Part shown: in pieces, positions 19,502 through 30,178 of the stretch
Layout: each line of letters begins with the position of its first letter
Numbering within the stretch: the stretch's first letter is position 1
NCBI GenBank assembly: GCA_025765615.1
Contig: JAIVFJ010000443.1
Coordinates: 1-40,777 of the forward strand
DNA: 40,777 nucleotides
Source of the DNA: Zopfochytrium polystomum
Lineage: Eukaryota; Chytridiomycota; Chytridiomycetes; Chytridiales; Chytridiaceae
Direction: 5' to 3'
Notes under the pieces: model-generated
Databases searched by the model: none
Told to the model about the DNA's origin: nothing
Seen by the model: only the letters and a program-made list of their open reading frames with translations
Translations under genes and position numbers: made by a program

Positions 19502-20769
19502 ATGCGCAACCCACTGCCCCTCCTCCTCGCCATCCTCACCTCCCTCCTCGCCGGCCTCGCCGGCCTCACCGCCGTCGCCGCCGCCCCCATGGCGACCCCC
19601 ATCAGCCCCTGCGTCGTCAGCAGCTACGACGGCCTCAAAGCCTGCCTGACCTCGACCAACATCGTCCTCCAAGGCCCCTTCATCGTTCCCGCCAACAAAA
19701 AGATCGACATGTCCAAGCTCAAGAAGGGCACCAACGTGACCGTCAAGGGGCTCATCAAGTTTGCGCACTCGACCAAGCTGACAAAGTCGGACTTTCTGTT
19801 TACGCTGGGCGGCGAGAAGGTGACGCTGGACGGGACGAAGGGGACGTTGCACGGGAGCGGGAGCAAGTATTGGGATACGAAGGGGACGACGGGGGTAAAC
19901 GATAGTAAGTTGTAACGGAGCCTGCTTGCCTCGCCCGTCGTTCCGTCTCATCATTCGCCAACCAAAAACAGAGCCCATGTTCGTCAAAGTCATCACGACG
20001 GGCCACTCGCTCATCAAAGGTCTCACGGTCAAGAACCCGCCGGCCAACACGTTCAAGGTGGCCGGGTCCGACACGATCCTGAACGGCATCCACATTGACA
20101 GCAGCGACGGCGACAAGAAGAAGAACGGCAAGACACTGGGCAGCGACACAAACGGTTTCGGTGAGTCGCGCCCTCTTCCAGATTTGCCTGTTTCTTCCCA
20201 CTCTAACCATACCACCCCCCCCGCCTGAACAGACGTCACCGGCCACCGGATCACAATCCTCAGCAGCATCATCAAAAACCAAGCCGACTGCCTCACAATC
20301 CCCTCCGGCACGCACATCAACTTCCTCAACAACACCTGCAGCGGCGGCACCGGGATCTCCGTCGGCGCGGTCGCCTCCAACAAAGCCGTCACCCACGTCC
20401 GCGTGGAAAACTGCACGGTCGCCAACTCGGACATCGGCATCCGGATCAAAACGCTAGCCGAAGCCGAGGACGGCAAAGTCTCCGACGTCTTGTTCCGCGA
20501 CATCAAGCTGAAGGACATTCGGAAGCGCGGGGTGGTGATCCGGCAGGACTTTTTGAAGGGCGGATCGACGGGGTTCGCCGACGGACGGGGTGCCGATCAC
20601 GAACGTGAGGTTGACGAACGTGCAGGGGAATATGGCGAAGGGGGCGACGCATAGCACGTTGGTGATGTGCGCGGCGTGCGAGGAGTTCAAGTTTACGAAA
20701 GTGAGGGTGACGGGGGCAAAGCCGAGTTGTATTGGGGTGAAGAAGTCGCTGGAGGGTTGCCATTCTTGA
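19502..20769 (+). CDS. GH28 polygalacturonase-like protein, catalytic residues lost
   Basis: Exons are 19502-19904, 19972-20160 and 20233-20769, with phase-1 introns GTAAGT...CAG and GTGAGT...CAG. A signal peptide (MRNPLPLLLAILTSLLAGLA) leads into a right-handed beta-helix of about 375 residues. The family's active-site words are altered by substitution. The NTDG position reads DTNG, QDD reads QAD, and GHG reads GTG. Only the RIK motif is kept (GIRIKT). By comparison with fungal endopolygalacturonases, two catalytic Asp and the His are gone, so hydrolysis is unlikely. A one-base shift (extra T near 20571) also breaks the last third; the correct frame resumes at GVPITNVRL and ends SLEGCHS. It may be a carbohydrate-binding pseudoenzyme or a dying copy. 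Confidence 0.85.
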
Positions 20770-21750
20770 GGCGTGCTTCATGAATTTTCGTCGATCGCAA
20801 TGTGAGGTTGTTGGTTTGGTGTTTGCGTTGTGATTGCTTTCCTCTATTTTCGGTTGTCGTTTGTTTTGTCCTCCCTTCTCGTTTTCTTTCTCAGTCAATA
20901 TAGTTCAATCCGTTTTAAACGAAAGCTCTCTCATTATTTGGGGTTTCGATGGAGAAGTGGCTTGTCGACAGAGGCCTGACGGGAAAAAGCGTCCGCCGCA
21001 GCGTGTCGGTTAGAAGTCCCACTTCCGCCGTTTTGGGGGGTTCCACAGCAGGAAATGACAGGTCGGGCTCAATGTCGCGAGGTGACAGTTGCTAAAACTG
21101 TTGACCTCCAAACTAGTCCACTCCCCAGCGGCAGCAACAGTAGCACCAACGTTTCCGCCCGGCTTATTCGGGATATGGTGAAAAAAAATCATTTAAAGTT
21201 CCTAGCCAGCTAGCTCGAAATAGATGCTTACGAAATGAAGCACTCAAAACCATACAAACGGCAAGACCAAAGATAAATGTCACTGCTACCATGTGGAGGA
21301 TGGTCTTGAGCCGAGTTTGCTAGCAATAATCACTCTTGTGAATTCCGACGGAGTGGTTACGACCTGCCTTCTTTCGGACGACGATTCGCTAATCAAGAAT
21401 CCAATTTCGGAACAGACGTGCGCATGAGGATTGGCGCGGCTGGGACTGTTAGGGAAAGGTTCAGTTGACAGACTGGCGCTGGGTTCTGTCGCTGAACGAG
21501 AATTCATCCGCTGGCTGCTGCTTGCTGGCTGCTTGCTGGCTGCTGGGCAGGGGTGCGTTTTTCGTTTTCTCGGGCGCATCCTTTGCGGAATTCAACGATC
21601 TCGCATCCACACCACAATGAACGATCCAAAAAAGGGAAAAAAAAGCAAAGATGACGAGGGGAGCATCGTCCGGCTGGCCCTTCCAGGCAGTTTCCTGAAC
21701 CGGATGGTGAAAAAAATGTCCCTTTTATGGTATTGAACGAAGAGATGCTC
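20770..21750. other. intergenic between GH28 genes 1 and 2
   Basis: About 1 kb with no recognised gene. It holds the 3' end of GH28 gene 1 and the upstream region of gene 2. Short repeats of GCTTGCTGGCTGCT occur near 21520-21545. Confidence 0.4.
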
Positions 21751-21763
21751 GGCTGAGCACAAG
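21751..21763 (+). promoter_or_regulatory. conserved GGCTGAG motif upstream of GH28 gene 2
   Basis: GGCTGAGCACAAG, 129 bases before the start codon, is the counterpart of the motifs at 19384 and 23770. Confidence 0.5.
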
Positions 21764-21879
21764 AAACGAAAAAAAAAAAAAAAATTGTAGACACGAAAAC
21801 GGAGACAAGGCATTTTCTCCTCCTCTTGTATTTTATTGGCGCGTTTAGGAAACAGAAAAAGCTTACTCCGCCAACGCAA

Positions 21880-23167
21880 ATGCACGTCCTGCTCGTCCTC
21901 GCCGCCGTCCTCGTGTCCACCTTGCTCGCCAGCCTCTCCCCCGCTGCCGTCGCCGCCGCGCCCTGCGTCGTAACCAGCTTCCACGCCCTCAAGAAATGCC
22001 TCACCTCGACCAACATTGTCCTGCAAGGCCCCTTCATCGTCCCCTCCAACCACAAGATCGACATGTCCAGCCTGAAGAAGGGCACGCACGTCACGGTCAA
22101 GGGGCTCATCAAGTTTGCGCACTCGACCAAGCTCACAAAGTCGGACTACCTGTTCACGCTGGGGGGCGAGTCGATCATCTTTGACGGGAAGGAGGGGACG
22201 TTTCACGGCAACGGGCAGCAGTACTGGGATACGAAAGGGACAAACGGGGGAAACAAGAGTGAGTTGCACTTCCTGGCTTGACCTGTTGTCGGGTTTTTCC
22301 CACCTTTGACATCTCGTGGGGGGCCACGCAACTCTCTCTTGCGATGAACAGAACCAAAGTTCATCAAAGTCCGCACCACGGGCCATTCTGTCATCAAGGG
22401 TCTCACCATCAAAAACTCGCCGGCCCACACTTTCAGCATCACGGGCTCTGACACCACCCTGAAGCGCATCACCATCGACAACAGCGACGGCGACAAGCAG
22501 AAGGGCGGCAAGGCGGTTGGCCACAACACGGACGGTTTCGGTGAGTTCGTTCCATTTGCGTCCTTTACGCCCATCCTCCAAATGACTCACCGCCCCCCCG
22601 TCCCCACTCGCTTATGTTCTCCCACCGCTGCAGACGTCAGCGGCAAGCACATCACCATCAAAGACAGCACCATCAAAAACCAAGACGACTGCCTGGCGGT
22701 CAACAGCGGGCACCACATCTACTTCCTCAACAACACTTGCACGGGCGGACACGGGATCTCGGTCGGCTCGATCGCCTCGCACAAGTCCGTCTCGCACATC
22801 CGCGTCGAAAACTGCACGGTCGCCGATTCCGACATCGGCATCCGCATCAAAACCATCGCGGAAGCCGAGGACGGGAGTGTCGAGGACGTGCATTTCAAGG
22901 ACATTGTGCTCAAGGACATTCGGAAGCGCGGGGGTGTCGATCCGGCAGGATTACTTGAACGCCGGGCCGACGATGACGCCGACGGACGGGATCCCGATCT
23001 CGAATGTGAGGCTGACGAACGTGCAGGGGACGATGGCGAAGGGCGCGAAGCACAGCACGTTTGTGTTGTGCGCTGCTTGCGATGGGTTCAAGTTTACAAA
23101 CGTGAAGATTACGGGGGCGACGCCGAGCTGCAAAGGCGTGGAAAAGACGTTGGTGGGTTGCACGTAA
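21880..23167 (+). CDS. GH28 polygalacturonase, copy 2, one frameshift
   Basis: Exons are 21880-22258, 22352-22540 and 22634-23167, at the same positions and phases as in the other two copies; exon 2 is 189 bases in all three. The signal peptide is MHVLLVLAAVLVSTLLA. All active-site words are present: GHNTDGF, NQDDCLA, GGHGIS and GIRIKT. The enzyme would be secreted and cleave alpha-1,4-galacturonan in pectin. One extra G in the run 22930-22934 (five where copies 1 and 3 support four) shifts the frame before the C-terminal quarter. The correct frame continues SIRQDYLNAG and ends EKTLVGCT. Being in a G run, this may be a sequence error. Corrected length is 366 residues, usual for the family. 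Confidence 0.88.
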
Positions 23168-23769
23168 TCTTTTTTTTTTTGAGGAAAATGATGGGAGGTT
23201 GTAGCGTCGTCGACTGGTTTCTGTTTCTTTTCCTGATGTGAAAGGCATTGTCGGAGTTTCGTTCTCTTGTTTCATGATTGCAACCAATACAGTATGTACC
23301 AGCTTTTATCAGCTTGTTGTGAGCGCATCTCTGAGCCTGTGGAAATTTTTGTGGGTGAAGAAGTTTGACTAATCTCTCGCTATTCTTGACAACCTGAGAC
23401 GCCTCCACATACACTGACCGGATAGAAATAGAGATGCTTTGGTGAAGCGGCTCAAGCCCTATTGAAACGCTTCCCCATGTACTATGAGTTGTGATAGTGA
23501 ATGCCCTCGTGTCGAAGTCTCCGATCGCGTTCCACGAAAAGGACGGAATTCTCTTCCTTTTTCCGTTCTATGCGCAGCGGGAAGGGCCAGCAGATTTAGC
23601 CAGAAAAGGACGCGACCAGATCCAAACAGCAGCCTGTTCCCAGCCTGTTCCCGTTGCCGACGGCCGGAAGCGTTCCTGGTGGCACCATTGGCAACCTCTG
23701 TTTGCGGCCTTAATGCGGTGCCAAGAAGACTGCCATATCGGGAACCGACGGAAAAAAGAATCATTGCCG
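23168..23769. other. intergenic between GH28 genes 2 and 3
   Basis: About 600 bases without a recognised gene. A T run lies at 23169-23179, and a tandem AGCCTGTTCCC pair lies near 23630-23650. Confidence 0.4.
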
Positions 23770-23782
23770 GGCTGAGCACACG
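23770..23782 (+). promoter_or_regulatory. conserved GGCTGAG motif upstream of GH28 gene 3
   Basis: GGCTGAGCACACG, 120 bases before the start codon, is preceded by GCC as in gene 1. Confidence 0.5.
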
Positions 23783-23889
23783 CTTCTTCCCTCGCTTGAG
23801 AGTTTGCATAACGTGCATAACAGTGTAAAAACGATAAAAGGGCAAAAAGGGGAAAAAGTCCTGCGCCCAATTTTTCACACAAACAAACA

Positions 23890-25171
23890 ATGCACCCAGC
23901 CCTCGCGCTCGCGCCACTCCTGCTTGCCCTCCTCGTCTCGGCCCTCGCCGCCGCCGGCGACAAAGACCACTGCGTCGTCACGAGCTACGACGGCCTCAGC
24001 GCCTGCCTGTCGTCCACCGACATAGTCCTTCAAGGCCCCTTTATCGTCCCCGCCAACAAAAAGCTCGACATGTCCAAACTCAAAAAGGGCACGCACGTCA
24101 CGGTCAACGGGCTGATCAAGTGGGCGCACTCGGACAAACTAAAGAAGACGGACTTTCTGTTCACGCTGGGCGGCGAAGGAATTACGTTTGACGGGTCGAA
24201 CGGGACGTTTCATGGGAATGGGCAGCAGTATTGGGACACCAAGGGAACGAACGGCGTTAACGATAGTTGAGTTGTCCACATGAATAGTTGCTGGGCGGAG
24301 TACTGAGCTGAACCTCCACGCGCAGAGCCCAAATTCTTCAAGGTTCTTACGACGGACCACTCGATCATCAAGGGCATCACCATCAAGAACTCTCCGTGCC
24401 ATACCTTCAGCATCACCGGCTCGCACACCACTCTGAAGCGCATCACCATCGACAGCAGCGCCGGTGACAAAAGGAAAGACGGCAAGGCGGTCGGGCACAA
24501 CACTGACGGCTTCGGTAAGTCCCTCTTGCTCTCTTTCCCTGCCTCTCCGCCTGCCTCATCCGCTCATTCACCCCCCCCTTCCACCTCCAACTCCCCCCCC
24601 CCCCCCCCCCCCCCCATTAGACGTGAGCGGCAGCCACATCACCATCCGCGACAGCACGGTCAAGAACCAAGACGACTGCCTGGCAATCAACTCCGGCAGC
24701 CACATCGCCTTCGTCAACAACACCTGCCTCGGCGGTCACGGCATCTCCCTCGGCTCCGTGGGCTCCCACAAAACCGTCTCCCACGTCCGGGTCGAAAACT
24801 GCACGGTCGCCGACTCTGAAAACGGGATCCGGATCAAAACAATCTCCGGCGCCACGGACGGCAAGGTTCGTGACGTGCTCTTCAAAGACGTGACGTTACG
24901 GCGGATCGGACGGCACGGGATCGTGATCCGGCAGGACTACTTAAACGGCGGGCCGACGGGGACGCCGACCGCGGGGGTTCCGATCTCGGATGTGAGGGTG
25001 GTGAACGTGCACGGGACGATGGCGAAAGGGGCGAGGCATAGCATGTTTGTGCTGTGCGCGGCGTGCGAGGGGTTCAAGTTTTCAAAGATTAAGGTCACGG
25101 GAGCGAAGCCGAGCTGCACGGGGGTTAAGAAGGACTTGGAGGGGTGTGTGGAGGCAGCCGCTGCGGCTTGA
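23890..25171 (+). CDS. GH28 polygalacturonase, copy 3, intact
   Basis: Exons are 23890-24265, 24326-24514 and 24621-25171; the join gives 371 residues with no shift. The signal peptide (MHPALALAPLLLALLVSALA) is followed by CVVTSYDGLSACL, the usual Cys-containing start of fungal polygalacturonases. Active-site words are GHNTDGF, NQDDCLA, GGHGIS and GIRIKT, and paired Cys lie near the C-terminus (CAACEGF, PSCTGV, LEGC). The product would be a secreted pectin-cleaving enzyme. Intron 1 starts with GTTGAG where its paralogues have GTAAG or GTGAG. Intron 2 contains a long C run just before its acceptor (24594-24615). It is the only undamaged member of the array and probably the functional one. Confidence 0.93.
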
Positions 25172-25564
25172 GTAAGGGAGGTTTTGCTTTCATATTTGTT
25201 TTCTTCCCCTGTGTCAATTGCGGTCCCCTTTTTTTTCACTCGTTGAGTAAAATACAGCTCTGTTGTCGAAACTCTTCAAGTCCTTATGTTTAGGTTGCAA
25301 AAGGTTCAGAAATGCGATTTTCATCGAAATACGTCTCCCACAACTTTACCCGCCACCCCAAACACCGGGACTTATGCCAGTACACTCTGTTGCCTACACA
25401 TCGGATTGTCCTCCCCACATACGGATGCCTTGTTCAGGTTAATCACTTGGTCTCCGTAATGTACCCATGTGGGATCTAGCCCAAGATAGCGTGAGGCGGC
25501 GGGGGCGAGTCGGCAGCTCGGCTCGCCATTATTGTGGCGCAGCAAGCAACAAATTTGCGGATCA
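25172..25564. other. intergenic, GH28 gene 3 to WW-repeat copy 3
   Basis: Nearly 400 bases with no gene. It should carry the 3' region of GH28 gene 3 and the promoter of the next gene. Confidence 0.4.
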
Positions 25565-26587
25565 ATGTCGAGCAACCCACCCACAACGTCGACCGCGCCG
25601 CTTGCTCCTAGATCGACCCAGCCGCTCCTACCGCTTCACGTCGTCGAGACGATCTGCAGCTACGTCGGACGATCACTGTGGGGAAGGCGTGCGATCTACC
25701 AGCTGGCGACTCTATTTCGGCAAGGATCAATCGCCGCAAATGTGCTCGTTGACGTTGACCCGTTCAATACACGACACATCCTGAAACAGTTGAGCCCTGA
25801 GCCCGTTTTCGTTCGCTTCTGGTTCAAAGTATTTAATCGCCACCTCTTTTTTGCGAACAAAAAAAAAAAAATATCAAAAATAAGTTTGGACTGCTTCCCC
25901 TTTCTCCATCGTCACAACGCCCTCCCAAAGCAGTTCAAAAGTAGGTTCATTTCCGAGGCCTGCAAAATAGGCGACGTCGATTCCCTCCGCTGGGCATTAG
26001 ATTCAGGATTGGCGTTGGAAGTGCGCGTTCCGTATGCGATGGACACGGCTTCGCTCCACGGCCATGTGCCAGTTCTGGAGTGGTGGCTGCACAGCGGGCT
26101 GGACGTCACGTACTCTTTTATGATGGACCTTGCCAGCTTGAAAGGGCACTGCGGCGTGCTTCAATGGTGGAAGGACAGCGGACTGGAGATTTCGTACACG
26201 AATGGTGCTATCGACAAAGCAAGCGAACATGGGCACGTTGCTGTTCTCCAGTGGTGGAAGGACAGCGGCCTAGCTCTAAAGTACACAGCAGACGCAATGG
26301 ATAAGGCGAGCTACGAAGGACGGCTTGAAGTTCTTCAGTGGTGGCTGGAGAGTGGGCTGCACTTGGAGTTTACGATTTACCCTGTACTCCGCGCCAGGGA
26401 CAGGCAGCAACGCGAGGTGCTCCAGTGGTGGAAAAACAGCGAACTGCTCCGTTCTGCGGCAGTGAGAGAAGGATTGCGATCAAGATCCCACGTGCGACCG
26501 TGGTATATCTCAGAGACTGATGAAAAGTGGATTCGTCAGTTCAGTTCTTTAAAATCTCATAATTCGTCTTCGTGTGTTCTTTGTTGA
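25565..26587 (+). CDS. WW-repeat (ankyrin-like) protein, copy 3, short form
   Basis: An open frame of 340 residues from the ATG at 25565. It begins with a Ser/Thr/Pro stretch and an F-box-like segment (PLHVVETICSYVG, then AIYQLATLFRQGS), more divergent than in copies 1 and 2. A Lys/Phe-rich insert near 25830-25910 could be an unspliced intron (GTATTT...AATAAG). About six 29-residue repeats follow, such as HGHVPVLEWWLHSGLDVTYS and GHVAVLQWWKDSGLALKYT. The C-terminal cap seen in copies 1 and 2 is absent. It is the only plus-strand member that is open throughout, and it faces the SDR gene tail to tail with 67 bases between stops. Confidence 0.78.
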   Translation: MSSNPPTTSTAPLAPRSTQPLLPLHVVETICSYVGRSLWGRRAIYQLATLFRQGSIAANVLVDVDPFNTRHILKQLSPEPVFVRFWFKVFNRHLFFANKKKKISKISLDCFPFLHRHNALPKQFKSRFISEACKIGDVDSLRWALDSGLALEVRVPYAMDTASLHGHVPVLEWWLHSGLDVTYSFMMDLASLKGHCGVLQWWKDSGLEISYTNGAIDKASEHGHVAVLQWWKDSGLALKYTADAMDKASYEGRLEVLQWWLESGLHLEFTIYPVLRARDRQQREVLQWWKNSELLRSAAVREGLRSRSHVRPWYISETDEKWIRQFSSLKSHNSSSCVLC

Positions 26588-26654
26588 CCTCGAAAAAATA
26601 CATGCTATGATTGCCGCTCACTTAAAGTGGCAAGCCCAAACTTCCTTCCCGACC

Positions 26655-27594
26655 TCAAAACCTCTCAGCAAACGGTCGCAAGTCCATCTCTTGGGTCTAT
26701 TGAAAACACACATGAGCTTGCTGTCCACACAAACAAAACAGGACAGGAAGAGCAAAACGGGCCCAATCCAACTCACCCACGCCGACCTATCCTGCTCCGC
26801 CGCATACACATACGCGCGCGCGACGGACTCTGGTTCGATCCGCGAGTGCTCGACCGTCGCAGGCCCGAGAAACCTGTCGACTTTCTCCCCCGCGACAAGC
26901 CCTTCCATGACGGCGTGCACGACGTGGACGCCGCGCGGGCCAAACTCGCGGGCGAGGGACTGGGAGAGTGCGCGGATCGCAAACTTTTGGGCGGCGAAGG
27001 TGGAGAACTCTGCGGCGCCGCGGAGGGCGGCGGTCGCGCCGGTGAAGATGAGGGTTGGCGACGGGGTCCCGGGGGTGTAAGGGAGGGGCTGGCCGGCGGG
27101 GGCTGCGGCGAGGATCCTGGAGAGGACGAGCTGCGAGAAGGTGAAGGCGCCTCCGGCGATGTTCTGTTTTTGGTGTGTCGGACGCACAAGTATCAGATCG
27201 ATGCCACCAAACAAGAAAGGCGCCATCGCCAAGGACTCGTTACCAAAGATTCATCCCACTGCGCGCGGGTCGTGTCGAGAAACGGCGCACGAGTGAAGTT
27301 GGACGCATTGAAGACCGCCACCTGGAGGCGATGCTCGGGAAAGGCGACCGCGATTGCGTCGAACGCAGCATGGATCGACGCGTCGGACGTGATGTCACAT
27401 GCAAAAGGGCGTGCGGCGGAGCGGGTTGCGGCAGCGATGGAAGCGGCGAGCGGGGCGACGGAGTCAACGTTGCGGGCCAGGAGGGCGACGGCGTGGCCGC
27501 GAGCGGCGAACGCGCGGGCAACGGCGGCGCCGATGCCGGGGCCGACGCCGGCGACGACGGCGAGGGTTTGCTGGGTGGCGGAGGCGGTGGTCAT
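26655..27594 (-). CDS. short-chain dehydrogenase/reductase with Phe in place of catalytic Tyr (SDR_c10-like)
   Basis: Three exons (27244-27594, 26777-27163, 26655-26696) join in frame to 259 residues. The introns are GTAACG...CAG (27164-27243) and GTGAGT...TAG (26697-26776). Motifs are AGVGPGIGAAVARAFA (nucleotide-binding glycines), DITSD, FNASNF (in place of NNAG) and FSTFAAQKFAIRALSQSLAR. The Lys of YxxxK is kept but Phe replaces Tyr. The last short exon encodes TQEMDLRPFAERF, the usual end of this subgroup. As I recall, this atypical SDR class (cd05373) regularly has Phe there, so it is a family trait rather than decay. Substrate and even catalysis are unknown. Location is presumably cytosolic, since no signal peptide is seen. 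Confidence 0.88.
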
Positions 27595-27960
27595 TCGTGT
27601 CACGAGCTCAGCAAACAACAATACCCTTCCTCGTCAACCGTCTGACAAATCCACTGTGAAGCGCTAACGAAAGTCGCCATCCGGCGCGCCGAGCGGCGGA
27701 GCCGTCCCCCTCCAGCAAAACCAAGTCCCCACGTCCCTCGGCCGCCGTAATTGCCACCGCTACGGGAACTCTGCACGCTCCGACTCGCACGCTTCGACTA
27801 CTTCCACCGTCACTGCAAGTCGCAGCCGGCCCGAGCAAGTCCACTGACATCGCAACCTTCCACAGGAACGATAGATTGTCCAGCTGCGAGTCTGTTAACT
27901 CTTTTCTTGTGTGCGGACGGAATGGGGACTCGGAGTAGTCTCTGTTACTTGTATGGCCAA

Positions 27961-28047
27961 TTCTCATGGATCGAAGCCAGCAACAATGGACACATTGACG
28001 TGCTGCAGGGGTGGGAGGACACCGAAATCGCCCACATTGTACACAAC
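27961..28047 (+). pseudogene. relic of a WW-repeat gene
   Basis: A single degenerate repeat reads ASNNGHIDVLQGWEDTEIA. It matches the family pattern GHIDVLQWWKDT with the second Trp pair reduced to GW. Nothing else of the gene remains nearby, so this is probably the scar of a fifth copy. Confidence 0.6.
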
Positions 28048-28420
28048 AGTGTGAGTGCTTGCATTGCGCAAGCTCGCGCATGAATTGTCGGGGACCGTGG
28101 GTCAGACAGAGAGAGAGGCGATTGCAACAAACCACAGACGCGACGGCACTTTTGGGTGGTGGAGTTGCTGCAAAAATTTCGAATGTACATTGTGTTACAG
28201 CCGGTTGAAATTCGTCACCTACCCTACCTATTCCCATCCCCTCTCTACCTCCACCAAAAAGAAGAAGGTCAGAACAGCAGTCCAGCAGCTGCTGCTGGAT
28301 CCTCCAGAACTGCGTCTCGAACCCCAGCTGTCCGTCCCCCACTCAGGACACTTTCCCAGCCCACGCGTGGGTGATCAGAGACGGCAACCCAGAGGGCACC
28401 TAGGTCTCTATGTTTGTCAC

Positions 28421-29251
28421 ATGGGTGATGTCGATGCGCGTGAAGGATTCACTAATGTTTCAGAGAACGGCGGTACCATCAAGTGCACCTACCCAATGGT
28501 CACAACCTGGGCAGTAATGATTGTAAGTGGTCGCGATCACACCTCCAGGGAAAGCTCTAACACGAATCAGATCAGGCAAAAATGTGGCGCCACTCTTCGC
28601 ACTGCTCCAGCACACCATCTGTTCCATCGCACCCACCAGAAGCGAGATGGCCAGAGGCCACCACCTGAGCTGAACCGTTCCGCAGCGGCTATTCCTGGCC
28701 CACAAGTCCATCTTAACTTCGAGGGGCTGGACAAACTTGTCGCTAAGATACATAACATTGTGCAGCCACAGGGAGGAGCGATCAGTTTGGGTGGGGCTAG
28801 ACTGGGTGCAATTGCACGCTCAGGCCCTGCAACTGCTGTCGCTCCCCACGCTCCGTTGCATACGTCAATTGATGCTCTTGTTGGCGAGATAGTCCCTGCC
28901 CGCGATCAAGAATGGTGCTTGACCGCTTTGAGGAGCAACTTTGTTGGCGTGGAGTCGCTGAAGTTCATCACTTCTGACAGGCTGGAGTGGATCGGCGTTC
29001 CCATGGGCTATGCTGTGCACATGGCCTTTTAAGGAGGTGGATCTGCTCGTGCTGCTCCGAACAGTGCTGCTACTTTGATCAAGGGTCTTGTTGGCGAGAT
29101 CATCCCAATCCCACATCAAGCGGCGATCCTGGGCGTGCTTCAAAGGCAGTGCGTCGACATTGTCGCGTTGAAGTTCATCAATCCGGACATGCTGCTGAGG
29201 ATTGGACTCCCCTTGGGCTACGCAGCTCAGATGGCCTTGAACGGAAGTTGA
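28421..29251 (+). CDS. protein with two tandem SAM-like domains separated by a stop
   Basis: One frame runs through from the ATG at 28421. It carries two homologous segments: IDALVGEIVPARDQEWCLTA then VESLKFITSDRLEWIGVPMG, and IKGLVGEIIPIPHQAAILGV then IVALKFINPDMLLRIGLPLG. The pattern (L..L...i..L..F.ni..D.L..iG.p.G) is like a SAM domain. TAA at 29030-29032 follows MAF after the first, where the second has MALNGS. The second domain continues in the same frame to 29251. Either the second is lost, or TTTTAA is an error. The first exon(s) are not certain; an upstream open stretch begins near 28055 without an ATG. SAM domains mediate protein-protein contacts and polymer formation. Confidence 0.5.
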
Positions 29252-29326
29252 AACAAGTTTATTGGGTGTAGCCAGCATGGCGAATAAAGCCAACTGCCTT
29301 TCTTCTCGTTATGATATTGCAAACCA

Positions 29327-29937
29327 TCAAAATAAGATCGTGTCGTTGAAAAAGGTTGTGAAGGTGGCCTTCCATTTGACGGAGGAATAACTGTACCGAT
29401 GGCGGAAGCTCTTGTCATCGACACGAGTTTCGTCAACAAAAACACAGTCGCTTGCAACAAGCTCCTCTTCCATCAGTTGGCGAAACGCAGCAATTGGAAC
29501 CTCCGACCTCTGGATGAAGGAGACAGAGAGCTTTGGGTGGAAGACTTGAGAGAGGAAAGGAAGAGATGATAGGTTCGCCACGAACCTTTTTCCTCGTAAT
29601 TCCAAGGAACTTCAATGCGGAGTGGACCACCTTTGGTGACACAGATCCAGTCGTTCGCTCAGCCTGCAGCGATCTCATCCTGATGCATCTGGGGGGTTTT
29701 CAGGAGGTCTTCAATGAAGTCCAAATCGTTGCGCGTGAGTGACATTGGGCGGCCACGCCCAATGCCACAGGGAGGAGTGTGCGTGCCCCATCTCTCGTAC
29801 GTGGCCAGAATCTTTCTCACTGACTGGATGCTGATTCGGTAAGTGCCTGCAAGCTGGTGTACTGTTTGTGCGACTGGTCCATGGAAGCAGTCGTACACAA
29901 GCTCTCGAATTTGATTGCTAATACGTCGGCCACGCAT
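29327..29937 (-). mobile_element. Tc1/mariner-type transposase remnant
   Basis: On the minus strand, Met 29937 opens MRGRRISNQIRELVYDCF, then VAQTVHQLAGTYRISIQSVR, a paired helix-turn-helix. It is followed by the GRGRP linker and a second HTH (TRNDLDFIEDLLKTP, VVHSALKFLGITRKKV). A DDE start follows: VFVDETRVDDKSFRHRYSYS, with the first catalytic Asp. The frame shifts near 29665 and 29570, and the rest of the DDE domain is missing after about 29330. The coding part is thus a 5' two-thirds fragment that cannot act by itself. No terminal inverted repeats were found by eye. Confidence 0.75.
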
Positions 29938-30080
29938 TGTGTTGGTACTGAGGGGTGGACGGAAGAAGCCGGAGGTCACAGAAGGATACAGATGGGAGGA
30001 CGTCCATTGACAAAAGAAGAAAGAGCCTTCCTGACTGGTTTGCAGCCAGCCACCAAGGCAATGACGCAAGACCTTGCAGT

Positions 30081-30178
30081 GAAATTTCGATGCAGCTGCA
30101 CTCTGCAGCGGCACTGCAGCTGCAGTGGAATTTCGATAAGTTTGCACTGCAATTTCAATGCATTTGCATCGAAATTCC
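30081..30178. repeat. inverted/direct repeat cluster 5' of the transposase
   Basis: GGAATTTCGAT (30127-30137) and ATCGAAATTCC (30168-30178) are perfect 11-base inverted repeats, with related words GAAATTTCGATGCA at 30081 and several GCAGCTGCA palindromes between. It may be the subterminal region of the transposon or a separate foldback element. Confidence 0.5.

Noticed and set aside
28055..28420. N-terminal extension of the SAM-like gene
   Set aside because: The frame is open, but it begins without ATG and has no conserved words; it may be intron or upstream sequence.
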